This document shows positions 25,582 through 34,126 of a DNA stretch of 64,000 nt, piece by piece. Both the position numbers and the translations under genes were made by a program. This DNA is from Mesorhizobium sp. B4-1-3 (GTDB lineage Bacteria > Pseudomonadota > Alphaproteobacteria > Rhizobiales > Rhizobiaceae). Each line of letters starts with the position of its first letter. Position 1 is the stretch's first letter. A model generated the notes under the pieces. The model did no database searches and was not told the DNA's origin. It saw only the letters and a list, made by a program, of their open reading frames with translations. The stretch covers positions 1 to 64,000 of the forward strand of contig NZ_VFTG01000029.1 of the NCBI RefSeq assembly GCF_006439355.1. Reading direction: 5' to 3'.

Positions 25582-26569
25582 TCCCGGAAAACCTTTGCCG
25601 GGGTTTCCCGACGCGCTTCTGAAATCGACTATCGTCGACGACGCGCCCCTCAACAAGCTTCTGTTTGAGGTGGTGATCTATCCAAAAAGACTGACAGTTG
25701 ACGAGTTCGACTGGATTCTCGATCTCTACCGCGCGGTGTGTCCTAAGGACCGCATCAGGCTGTTCAAGATCGCCGAACTGCCATTCTGGTCGCAGGTGGC
25801 GGATCCGATCCTGACGCAATCGGCGCGCGCGGTCGGGCGCGCGCCATACAGCTTCTTCGAGGCGGCGCGAAAGCGCATAAGCGCGGGCCGATCCGTCGAG
25901 GCACAGCTCTGGGATGGTTGCGAGATTGACGATGCGCAGGGAACATTCAACCTGAACATCGAGGCGCTCAAGCGAAGGAAGCAGGGGCTGGCCTGGTATG
26001 TCCGCTTTCTCTTTCCTCTCGATTTTGCGACCGGGCAATTGGCCAGGCTGCTGCGGACACTGGTGGATCGGATAGACGTCTTTTCCGGGCATGGTGGGCC
26101 GGTCTTCGCCTTTGCAAGAGACAAGAAGGACGAGGCTTTCACCGAAATCTATGCCAAGGCGCGGCGCTTCTGGGGCATCGATATCGACATGCTCGATCTC
26201 ACGCCCTTCAGGATGCGAAGCGAGTTGAAATCGCCGTGTTGGCTGAATGCGCTGGGCTCCCCCTTCAGGGACGATCCCGATGTCGCAGCGCGCACTAAAG
26301 ACCTACGCGCCGATCCCGATGTAACAGTGTTTGACCAGCGGCACGCCACCGTATTCGTGCTAGGTGCCGAGCCGGATGCGCTCGACCGCAACCGGCTCAC
26401 CAAAAAGGTGCTTGTCTACCAGCGCATGGCAGAGGTGATGGACGGAAACATCCTGGACGTCATCGGTCCGCTGGCCGGCGACGGCTTCATATCCAATGCG
26501 GGCGCCACCGACGCATGGCTGCACCGCTTTTCACCGGCATCGAACTGGATGGCGGTGCCTAACGTTTAG
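25565..26569 (+). CDS. DUF3396-like type VI immunity candidate
   Basis: 334 aa without signal peptide. Weak but visible similarity to DUF3396 proteins (type VI immunity family): a central WYVRFLFPLDF segment and the later SPCWLNALGSPFRDD, which corresponds to the family's W-L-x-x-L-G motif. It overlaps the end of the SUKH gene by 17 bases, so it belongs to the same transcript. There is only one visible toxin upstream, so this may be a second, reserve immunity gene or the remnant partner of a lost effector. If not immunity, I cannot name another family. It converges with the ketosynthase-like gene 27 bases on. Confidence 0.55.
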   Translation: MKTVSDPGKPLPGFPDALLKSTIVDDAPLNKLLFEVVIYPKRLTVDEFDWILDLYRAVCPKDRIRLFKIAELPFWSQVADPILTQSARAVGRAPYSFFEAARKRISAGRSVEAQLWDGCEIDDAQGTFNLNIEALKRRKQGLAWYVRFLFPLDFATGQLARLLRTLVDRIDVFSGHGGPVFAFARDKKDEAFTEIYAKARRFWGIDIDMLDLTPFRMRSELKSPCWLNALGSPFRDDPDVAARTKDLRADPDVTVFDQRHATVFVLGAEPDALDRNRLTKKVLVYQRMAEVMDGNILDVIGPLAGDGFISNAGATDAWLHRFSPASNWMAVPNV

Positions 26570-26596
26570 TAGTCACCGCGACGTCCCATAGTCAGT

Positions 26597-27640
26597 TCAG
26601 GGCGAGCCGAGCAGGATCGCCGAACGGGCACCATTTTCCGAACTTGCCCAGATCAGCGACAAAGGCCCTTTCTGATAGCTACGGGCTTGCGCCTCGGTGA
26701 CGAGGCTTACGAAGAGCGGGCCGGAGGCCGCGCCGACATCGCCCCAGCAGTCAGCTGGGGTTTCGAAATCGGCGGCGTTCCTGAAGCGGCCCGGATTGCG
26801 AATGACGGCAAAACCGTATTCGTTTCCGCGATAGCGTTCGCCATTCATGTCGCAGATGATGCGGTCGACCAGGTCGGCTGGCGCATCCTCGAACAGAGTC
26901 CTGAAGGCCGCTCCCAGGCCTTCGCCAAGCACTACCGTTTCAGTCTTGATCCGGCTGTCTTCGCTGGCGGTCGATGCCGCCACGATCTCCAGTTGTGGCT
27001 GCAAGCCATTGGCGCGGGCGTTGGCCAATGTGGTCAACAGACAGAAGCCCGCCGCCTCGCCCGGGCAGAAGCCGTAGATATTACCTTCGGAATGCAACCG
27101 TTCGGTTTCGTCCAGCCATTCGAGGGTTTCCGGCTCCAGATAGGTGTCGACCCCTCCTGCGAGGCAAAACTTGGCCTTGCCGTCGCGCAGCAGCTTGCAG
27201 CTGTGATAGATCGCGAGCAGGCCACCGGCATGCCCGCCCGCGGTAGAGCCGCCGCCTTCCAGGATCACATGTTGCGAAAGCCGCTTGCGCAGCTTGGAAT
27301 TGACCTGAACGGCGAATCCCTGCGGTTGGCCGGGGCGAGATTCTCCGGTCGAGAGGATCAGCGACACTTCCGTCGATGGCACTGCCGCCAGCAACGGCTG
27401 CAGCGCATCCATCGCCGGCGCAAAGGCGATTTCAACGGCGCGGTCCGGCCCGTTGAGCATTATGTCGATGCCGCTGTCTCTCGTCACCTTCATCAATTCG
27501 CCGAACCGGTCGACCATGTAAGGGTGGTCCTGGATGGCCGAAAGGCCGGCCCGCACTGCCGCCGCGCTTGATGCCGCGTCGAAGCCGAGGGGCGTGCGCG
27601 CGCCGACGCCGACCACCACGATGGTTTGCCCCTTAGCCAT
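26597..27640 (-). CDS. Beta-ketoacyl-synthase-like protein lacking the catalytic triad, T6SS-linked
   Basis: 347 aa, thiolase fold. The start (TIVVVGVGARTPLGFDA) and glycine motifs (LAGGVDTYL, CPGEAAGF, WGDVGAASG) match ketoacyl-ACP synthases. However the catalytic Cys is Ser (S132 in GGGSTAGG, where active enzymes have TACTSG), and the two catalytic His are apparently Asn (N266 in DMNGE) and Asp (D301 in WGDVG). It should therefore not condense acyl chains. It is the last gene of the T6SS structural operon, and its ATG overlaps the DUF2169 stop (ATGA), so the two proteins are made together. A role as a structural or chaperone partner of DUF2169 in effector loading is inferred. An upstream in-frame start inside the DUF2169 gene is less likely. 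Confidence 0.8.
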   Translation of the reverse strand: MAKGQTIVVVGVGARTPLGFDAASSAAAVRAGLSAIQDHPYMVDRFGELMKVTRDSGIDIMLNGPDRAVEIAFAPAMDALQPLLAAVPSTEVSLILSTGESRPGQPQGFAVQVNSKLRKRLSQHVILEGGGSTAGGHAGGLLAIYHSCKLLRDGKAKFCLAGGVDTYLEPETLEWLDETERLHSEGNIYGFCPGEAAGFCLLTTLANARANGLQPQLEIVAASTASEDSRIKTETVVLGEGLGAAFRTLFEDAPADLVDRIICDMNGERYRGNEYGFAVIRNPGRFRNAADFETPADCWGDVGAASGPLFVSLVTEAQARSYQKGPLSLIWASSENGARSAILLGSP

Positions 27641-28695
27641 CAGAAATCGTCCACCAGCCACACACCGGTGGCAGCGACAGTCGGCGATACACCGCTCCGC
27701 CGTTTGATCCGCACCGTCGTGTTCTTCAAACGCTCTTCGTCAAAGGGCACCGGCAGCGTCGACATCCAGGTGATCGAAAATTGCCTGAGATCCGGGTTGA
27801 TGCGCAAAGTGTGGATAGTCGCCTCACCATGTCTTCGATCCGGCCGGCCGTAGAACTCGGTGGTGATGACGAAGGTCACACGCGGCAGCAGGAACTGCCA
27901 GAAGCCGTCTGTCGTGAAGTTGCCGAGACGCACGTCTTCGTAACCGATGAGCGGAGCTTTCGTTTGCTGATCTTCAGGCGCGCATTGGTAGTAGCGACGG
28001 TCGAAATCAAGCGGCAAGAGCGGGTCACGCGTCTTTGCCCATGCATCGCCATAGGTGCCCGCATGTTTCGCTCGCGGCTGCCAGTGCCGTGCCACCGGCC
28101 CGAAGGCAGCCGGCTTGCCGCTGCGATGATCGCGATAGGGCGCATCCGGATATTCGAAGTTCGGCGCCATCTTGCCGACAAGCCTTTGCGGATTGGCGCT
28201 AAAGCCGGTGCCGAGCGGATTGCGCTCGTCCCAGTCCGGCTTCGACGCCTCCATATCCGTGCCGCCATAGGTCCGCCGCCAACTGATCGGCATTTCGGAG
28301 AACGCCTGTGGCCGGGTCGTGCGAACCGAAACCGGGCCAGGCACGAAGACACGGTCGCCAATGACCCTGACGGCCTTGTCGAGGTCGCCGACCTTGATAC
28401 GCGCGATCACTTCTGGGTTAGGCTGGCCTTCAGGCGCGCGGATATGCCCCTCGATGAGCACGTCGGTGTGCTTCTTCTCGATGTTGAAATCGCTTTCGTC
28501 CAGGAGCTCATTGGCATCCGCACCAAAAAGCGGAGCCTTGGTCACCGGCGTCTGGTTTTTCAACAATGTCTGCTTGCCGTCCGGATCGATTTCGAACGAG
28601 CCCTTGATCGCTACCAGCCAGACCTCATGGCCGCGCTCATCGCGGGTCCAGTTGCGTTCCACGGCGAACGGCGTGTGGTTCGACAAAAGCCACAT
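27640..28695 (-). CDS. DUF2169 protein (putative T6SS effector adaptor)
   Basis: 351 aa, cytosolic. DUF2169 hallmarks: NHTPFAVERNWTRDERGHEVWLVAIKGSF at the start (split here by family alignment), RPQAFSEMPISWRRTYGG, NPLGTGF, and PLLPLDFDRRYYQCAP. DUF2169 genes are found with VgrG and DUF4150/PAAR effectors and have been proposed to work as loading adaptors. Here the gene follows tagF by 12 bases and is coupled to the ketosynthase-like gene by a 4-base overlap. The DUF4150 effector that it might load is encoded convergently about 2.6 kb away. Confidence 0.88.
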   Translation of the reverse strand: MWLLSNHTPFAVERNWTRDERGHEVWLVAIKGSFEIDPDGKQTLLKNQTPVTKAPLFGADANELLDESDFNIEKKHTDVLIEGHIRAPEGQPNPEVIARIKVGDLDKAVRVIGDRVFVPGPVSVRTTRPQAFSEMPISWRRTYGGTDMEASKPDWDERNPLGTGFSANPQRLVGKMAPNFEYPDAPYRDHRSGKPAAFGPVARHWQPRAKHAGTYGDAWAKTRDPLLPLDFDRRYYQCAPEDQQTKAPLIGYEDVRLGNFTTDGFWQFLLPRVTFVITTEFYGRPDRRHGEATIHTLRINPDLRQFSITWMSTLPVPFDEERLKNTTVRIKRRSGVSPTVAATGVWLVDDF

Positions 28696-28707
28696 TGGTC
28701 ATCTTCC

Positions 28708-29277
28708 TCAATCGACAGAGGCTGACGGTATGACAGGCGCGGCCTCCCAACTCGCGGCGAAGATCTGCTCGAGCGTCGGCTGCGGCGCTTGCGGATCGAC
28801 ATCGAAAATGTCCGTATGCGCCGTCCACATCACGAGGTCGACGATGATATCTCCATCCCCATCGACAGGTGGCGCAGGCAGCGCTGTCAGGGCGGCGTCC
28901 AGCTCATCGGGCACCAACTCCCCGCGCTGCGCGGCGAAGGCTGCGTTCTCAACGCCGTCGAACCAGGCATCGGAATAGGCCAGCTTCAGCGGCGCCTCAG
29001 AAAGGCGGGCGACGACGCTCAGCGGGAACCGCCGGCCGACCCGGTCGGCGCTTTGCAGCACGATGCCCGCCGAGGCGCCGAACGAAGCGGGGCCGCTAAG
29101 GAACCGCAAGGCGGTATCTGCCGGCCAGGCCTCCGCCCCGAACAATGGCACGATATGCTGCGCCAGCCAGCGGTCCCACACGCGCACGAAATCGCCCGGC
29201 AGCCGCCGCGTCACGAAATCGCCGGCGGCGGGCATCTTACCGTAGAAGCCGGGCAGGATCAGATCTGCGGCGGACAT
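28708..29277 (-). CDS. tagF: TagF, T6SS post-translational repressor
   Basis: 189 aa. The start ILPGFYGKMPAAGDFVTRRLP is the family signature (ImpM/BMA_A0400 type), and FLSGPASFGASAGIVLQSADRVGRRFPLSV follows (spread over residues 55-85). TagF proteins repress T6SS assembly post-translationally, in Pseudomonas by sequestering the FHA protein. The ATG at 29277 lies inside the 3' end of tssM2 (19-base overlap); longer in-frame starts lie within tssM2 and lack family support. No fused PppA domain is present, unlike in Agrobacterium, but a separate PP2C gene exists at 12480-13259. Confidence 0.92.
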   Translation of the reverse strand: MSAADLILPGFYGKMPAAGDFVTRRLPGDFVRVWDRWLAQHIVPLFGAEAWPADTALRFLSGPASFGASAGIVLQSADRVGRRFPLSVVARLSEAPLKLAYSDAWFDGVENAAFAAQRGELVPDELDAALTALPAPPVDGDGDIIVDLVMWTAHTDIFDVDPQAPQPTLEQIFAASWEAAPVIPSASVD

Positions 29278-32200
29278 GTGAACTTCTTGAACATTTCGAG
29301 CGTGTAGGGGTTCTCGACGCTGGCCGCCTTGAGCTCGAAATCGGCCCACATCCCCTTGGTGCCGAGCCGCAGGCTGTAGACGTCGGTGAGCTTGGTCGCG
29401 TTGAAACGGCCGCCGCGCAGCATCCTCAGCCATGCCCAGCTGCCGGTCTCGTTGAGCATCACTTCGGGCGAGCCGTCGACCGGCTGGAAGGCGAGCGATA
29501 TCACGCCGGTGCCGTCCTTGCCCGGCCATGTCATCGGCTGCGGCCTGGTCGCGTTGTTGTAATAGACGAGGTTCTGGCCATCGAGGTTGAGCGTCACCCG
29601 CGCCACATTGGGCGACAGGTCCTTCGGCTCCAGGGTAAAATTCATCACCGGTCCGGTGCCGCCGGGGAACAGGTCGTCGCGGATATGCCTTGCCTGCTCG
29701 AACGCCGCCAGCGCCGCCGGATCGAGGCCGAAATCGGCGCGCCATTTCCATGGCTCGCTGGCGGTGTCGACATAGTTGATCAAATGGTCGTTGGTGAAGG
29801 CATCGATCAGCCCGGTCGGCCCGAACAGGCGCTGGAAGTCGCGCACATTGACGTCGACCGCGCTGTCCGGGCTGAACGGATAGCGGTTGTTTAGCGCAGC
29901 CTGGCAGAAGGGCAGGATATCAGCGCGCCAGATGGCGTTGAGCTCGTTGGTGACGGCCTTCTGCGACAGGCCGCTTGTGTCGCCGGCAATGCCGCCCAGC
30001 CAGTCGTTGATCGGCGAAGGCAGGATCTGCGCTTGCCTCGCGACCGCGCCCGTCAGTTCGGCCAGGCCGCCCTGCTTCTTGATGGCGTCCTGCGGATCGG
30101 GATTGGCGGTGACCGTCTGCAGCACATTGGACAGCGCCGTCAGCGCCACGACGGCGGCGTCGAGCGCCGGCGGCTGGCCGTCGACCTGGGCGATCGTGCC
30201 CTTGAGCGGCTTGAAATGCTCGGCCACCAGGCTGCCGGTCATGTCGACCTGGTCGGCCGAGCCCGCGCGCGGCAGCAATTTCGCTCCCGTCTTCACCACC
30301 TTGCCCAATTTGCCGAGCTTGCTCAAAAGCTTCGAGCCAGTGTTGGCGGCGTTCTTGTCGTTGGCCGCCGCGTCGTCGGAGCGGGTCAGGTCGGTCTCCT
30401 GCACCACCGCGGTGAGCAGGCGCTTCAGCGCGGAGTCGGCGCTGGAAAGATCCTTGAGGTTCTCGCTGGCGACGTTGAGATCGGTCAGCGGCGCCAGCCG
30501 CATGTCGCGCAGGAAACTATCCCACTGCGCGATATAGTCGTCGTAATAGAGCTTCAATATGTCTTCCGACAGCGCCGAGACCGACGTCTCCGAATTCTCC
30601 GAACAGCCGCCGGCAAACACGGCGCGGTCGAGCGCCGCCTGTCCGGCGACATCCTCGACCCGGTCGAGGATCGCGTCGTGGAAGCCGGCATAGGTGTAGG
30701 GGCCCGGAACGCCGACGCGCAGCGTCTTGTCGGAGCGGCGCGCGAACACCTTGGCGCCGTTCGGTCCGGCGAAATTCGCCGGCACCCATTCCTTGACCGC
30801 CGCCACTTCCGGGTCGGCCAGCAACTGCTTGTAGGCGCGCTCGGGCAGCGAGATCGTGCACACCGTCTTCAGCGCCTCGGCGACCAGCTCCTTGTCCGGC
30901 GCGATGTAGCTGTCGTCGACCGCCATGCGGCGGATTGCGGCAAGCTGATGCTCTTCGGCGTCCGCGGTCGGGAAGGGCGCGGCCGGCGCGAACTGCGGCA
31001 GGCTGTTCACCCACCAGTTCTGCACGAAATCGGTGTCCATCTGTGACAGGCCGGTCATCATCCGGTAGGTCTTCAGCGCGCCGAGCATGAAATCCGGATC
31101 GCGGATCTGCCGCCACATCGTGGCCTCCAACAGCGCGACCATATGCGGCTCGAGCACGTTGCGCAGGGCGTGGTCATACGTATCGGTCTGCGCGCGCACC
31201 AGTTCCGCCGAAGCGGTCGGGCCGAGCAGGTTGTGGATCGCGTCCGGCGGCGTGGTGCGGGCCGCCGCCACCGCATCCATCGCCGCCAGCGCGCCGTCCA
31301 TGGTCGGCTGCTCGACGGCGGCCGGCATGGCGGCGACGTCGGTCAGCGGCTGCTGCAGCGCCTCGAACTGGCCGGCCTGCTCGGTGATTGCATTGCGGTT
31401 GTCGAGATAGGACCAGGTGAACAGTCCGCCGGCGAGCAGGGCCGCGAGAGCGCAGGCGGCCGCCGCCCCTCGCCAGATCCAGGCGCGGCGACGCTGCGCC
31501 AGCGGATCGAATGTGCCGAGGCCGGCTTCCTTGAAAATGACTTCGGTCAGGAGGTTGCGCAGGAAGAAGCTGCGCTTCTCGACACGCGCCGCCGGCATGG
31601 CGCGGCGCGGCGGCAGCCCGAAGGATGAGGACAGCGCCGCCGTCAGCCGGTCGATCGGCGCGCCTTCCTGCGTCGCCGAGGTCAGATAAAGGCCGCGCAG
31701 CCAGGCGGCTTCCTCGTAGCGGCTTTCGCCGAACATCGCCTCGACCAGCACCTGGATCGGCTCCGACAGGCTGGCAAGCTGCGCCGGGAAGCGAAAGATT
31801 TCGGCGCGCTGGCCAAGCTTGTCCTCGTCCTCCAGCCGCGGCACCAGTCGCCGCTCCAGCTCGGCGGCAAGCCTGGCGAGTTCCGTCTGGATCGTTCCGG
31901 CGCTGATGCGGGCGTCGAGCGGGAAAGTGGTTCCCCACACCTGCTCGCGTGCCGTCGTCGACAAGCCGCCGAAATAGGGCTCGAAGCCTTTGATCAGGTC
32001 GGCCTTGGTCAGCATCAGGTAGACCGGCAGGCGAATCTCGAGCCGATCGTTCAGCTCCGCCAGCCGGCGGCGGATTTTCCGGCCATGCGCCTTGATCGCC
32101 TCGTCGCCTTCCGACAGCGCGTCGATCGACAGCGCGACGATGACGCCGTTGAGCGCGCGCCGGCCCCGGTGCTTCTTCAAAAGGTCTAGGAAACCCAACC

Positions 32201-32795
32201 ACTCCGCCGCGTCGACATCCGGCTGGCTTTCCTGCTGGACGTAGCGGCCCGCGGTGTCGATCAGCACCGCGTTCTCGGAGAAGAACCAGTCGCAGTTGCG
32301 CGTGCCGCCGACACCTTGCAGGTCGTCGGTCAGGTCGATCGGGAAATTGAGGCCCGACTGACGCAGTGCCGTGGTCTTTCCGGTGGCCGGTGGCCCGACG
32401 ATCACATACCAGGGCATCTCGCGCAGGAATTTCCGGCCGCCGAGCTTGCGGCGCTTCAGCTCGGCCATCACCTCGCCGAACTTGGCGCCGACAGCCGCGA
32501 CGCTCTCCTCGCCGGGCGTAAGCTGCTTTTCCTGAACAGGCGCCGCGATCTCGGCGACGAACATGCGATTGGCGCGGATCGCCCGGCGCTGCGCGATGAT
32601 CAGCCAGATCAGCCACAGGATGATCAGCCCGGCGATGATGGCGATGCGCACATTGTCGGACTCGAACGGCGCATAAGGGCCGACCTGCACGATCGGGCCG
32701 AACACCCAGATCAGCAGCGAGAGCAGCACGATGCCGATCAGCGTCCACAGGAAACGCGAGGTGATGACAGCCCAGAGGAAGCGCAGGATGAACAT
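29259..32795 (-). CDS. tssM: TssM (IcmF-family), second copy
   Basis: 1178 aa. Two N-terminal membrane segments (about 12-35 and 52-69), Walker A GPPATGKTT (134-142), WFFSENAVLIDTAGRY Walker-B-like region, third membrane segment near 445-465 and the long periplasmic IcmF part ending in the VasK-type C-terminal domain. It follows tssL2 after 1 base and overlaps tagF by 19 bases. This is the copy embedded in the structural operon with the single tssJ and tssK, so it is the likelier core TssM; the first copy (13377-16904) sits with the kinase/phosphatase pair. Both have intact Walker A motifs. Confidence 0.95.
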   Translation of the reverse strand: MFILRFLWAVITSRFLWTLIGIVLLSLLIWVFGPIVQVGPYAPFESDNVRIAIIAGLIILWLIWLIIAQRRAIRANRMFVAEIAAPVQEKQLTPGEESVAAVGAKFGEVMAELKRRKLGGRKFLREMPWYVIVGPPATGKTTALRQSGLNFPIDLTDDLQGVGGTRNCDWFFSENAVLIDTAGRYVQQESQPDVDAAEWLGFLDLLKKHRGRRALNGVIVALSIDALSEGDEAIKAHGRKIRRRLAELNDRLEIRLPVYLMLTKADLIKGFEPYFGGLSTTAREQVWGTTFPLDARISAGTIQTELARLAAELERRLVPRLEDEDKLGQRAEIFRFPAQLASLSEPIQVLVEAMFGESRYEEAAWLRGLYLTSATQEGAPIDRLTAALSSSFGLPPRRAMPAARVEKRSFFLRNLLTEVIFKEAGLGTFDPLAQRRRAWIWRGAAAACALAALLAGGLFTWSYLDNRNAITEQAGQFEALQQPLTDVAAMPAAVEQPTMDGALAAMDAVAAARTTPPDAIHNLLGPTASAELVRAQTDTYDHALRNVLEPHMVALLEATMWRQIRDPDFMLGALKTYRMMTGLSQMDTDFVQNWWVNSLPQFAPAAPFPTADAEEHQLAAIRRMAVDDSYIAPDKELVAEALKTVCTISLPERAYKQLLADPEVAAVKEWVPANFAGPNGAKVFARRSDKTLRVGVPGPYTYAGFHDAILDRVEDVAGQAALDRAVFAGGCSENSETSVSALSEDILKLYYDDYIAQWDSFLRDMRLAPLTDLNVASENLKDLSSADSALKRLLTAVVQETDLTRSDDAAANDKNAANTGSKLLSKLGKLGKVVKTGAKLLPRAGSADQVDMTGSLVAEHFKPLKGTIAQVDGQPPALDAAVVALTALSNVLQTVTANPDPQDAIKKQGGLAELTGAVARQAQILPSPINDWLGGIAGDTSGLSQKAVTNELNAIWRADILPFCQAALNNRYPFSPDSAVDVNVRDFQRLFGPTGLIDAFTNDHLINYVDTASEPWKWRADFGLDPAALAAFEQARHIRDDLFPGGTGPVMNFTLEPKDLSPNVARVTLNLDGQNLVYYNNATRPQPMTWPGKDGTGVISLAFQPVDGSPEVMLNETGSWAWLRMLRGGRFNATKLTDVYSLRLGTKGMWADFELKAASVENPYTLEMFKKFTCPPQI

Positions 32796-32796
32796 C

Positions 32797-34122
32797 TCAG
32801 AGCCTCTTCTCGACCAGAACCTCGACGCGCCGGTTGAGCGCGCGGCCTTCGCGCGTCGAGTTGTCGGCCACCGGATCGGTTTCGGCGCGCCCCTCGGAGG
32901 AGATGCTCTCCTGCGGCACGCCGGCTTGCACCAGAAGCTTGGCTATGGTTTCGGCGCGCGCTTCCGATAGGCGCTGATTGCTGGCAAGCGGGTTGGACTT
33001 TTGCAGCCGCACATTGTCGGTATGACCGACGACGGTGATTTTTCCGATCAGCTCCTTGTTGTCCAGGATCACCTTGGCGATCGCTGCGATCAGCGGTTCA
33101 TAGCCTTCCGTCAGCGTCGGCCGAGAGGACTGGAAGAGCTCAGGATTTGAGGACTGGATGACCAGCCTGGCCAGCGAGACGCTCTCGGTGCCGCTGAGCG
33201 CTCCTTTGAGGTTGTCCGGCGCTTCGGCCTTGAACTCCGGCAGCAGCGCGAAGTCGACCGGCTGCGGCTCGGGCGCGGGTGTATCCTGCTTGGGCGCGGC
33301 GCGGGTAATGTCGCCGCGCGAGGCCGGCGGCAGCGTGCGCACCAGCGCGGAGAGCTCGACCGCTTGGCTGCTCAGGCCCGTCGACAGGCCGATATAGACG
33401 GCCGCGGCCACGACGACCGCGGCAAGCGCCATCACCCAGATCGGCACGATGAAGCGCTGCGGTTCGTCGGAAGCGATCACGCCCTTCCAGTTCGGCGACA
33501 ACGGTGCATCCTCGGCGTCGGCATTGCGCAGGAAGCGCGCCGCCGCCACGCGCACAGCGTTGAGCGAACGGTCGCCGGCGCGGCCGGGCACTCGGTATTT
33601 GCCGCGGAAACCGAGCGCCAGGCAGTAATATTGCAGCTCCAGCATCTCGCGGTCGCGGTTGGGATGCCGCTCCAGCTCGTCGAGGCGGGTGAAGAACTGG
33701 GTGCCGGCATCAACGTCGCCGCGCAGCATGACCACAAGCGGCTGGCGCGGCCAGGCGCTGGCGCCGCCCCATGGCGTGTTGAGCGCGAGATCGTCGAGCA
33801 GCGCCGCCACGGCCCATGCGGCCTGGTCTGCGCGCTCCAGCGAGGAGCCCGCTGCCACCGCCGCGTCGCGCGCCCGCACCAGCTCGTCGAGCAGGCGCGT
33901 GCGCATCCCTTCCGGGTTCTCCGGCGCCAGCGCGCTCTCGAGCTCGGGCGCGAATTCGAGCAGCGGCGCGAACATGTTGATGAGCGTATTGGGATGGGAA
34001 CGCGCTCGCTTGACCGGCGCGCCCGGCGCCAGCGGCGCCATTGGCCGGGGCGCCGCACCGGTCAGCCGGATGCGTGTGCGCTCGCGATCCTCCGACAGTC
34101 CGAAAGGATCATCCCGGCTCAT
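32797..34122 (-). CDS. tssL: TssL (DotU-family) with C-terminal OmpA domain, second copy
   Basis: 441 aa. Cytosolic DotU domain at about 40-220 (LLDDLALNTPWGG, LQYYCLALGFRGKYRV), membrane segment at about 225-250, and a periplasmic OmpA domain from about 325 (VGHTDNVRL, LSEARAETIAKLL, NRRVEVLVEKRL) for peptidoglycan anchoring. ATG at 34122 with the tssK stop 4 bases upstream. In contrast to TssL1 its N-terminal extension is short and lacks the long Pro/Arg-rich segment. Confidence 0.94.
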   Translation of the reverse strand: MSRDDPFGLSEDRERTRIRLTGAAPRPMAPLAPGAPVKRARSHPNTLINMFAPLLEFAPELESALAPENPEGMRTRLLDELVRARDAAVAAGSSLERADQAAWAVAALLDDLALNTPWGGASAWPRQPLVVMLRGDVDAGTQFFTRLDELERHPNRDREMLELQYYCLALGFRGKYRVPGRAGDRSLNAVRVAAARFLRNADAEDAPLSPNWKGVIASDEPQRFIVPIWVMALAAVVVAAAVYIGLSTGLSSQAVELSALVRTLPPASRGDITRAAPKQDTPAPEPQPVDFALLPEFKAEAPDNLKGALSGTESVSLARLVIQSSNPELFQSSRPTLTEGYEPLIAAIAKVILDNKELIGKITVVGHTDNVRLQKSNPLASNQRLSEARAETIAKLLVQAGVPQESISSEGRAETDPVADNSTREGRALNRRVEVLVEKRL

Positions 34123-34126
34123 GGCC

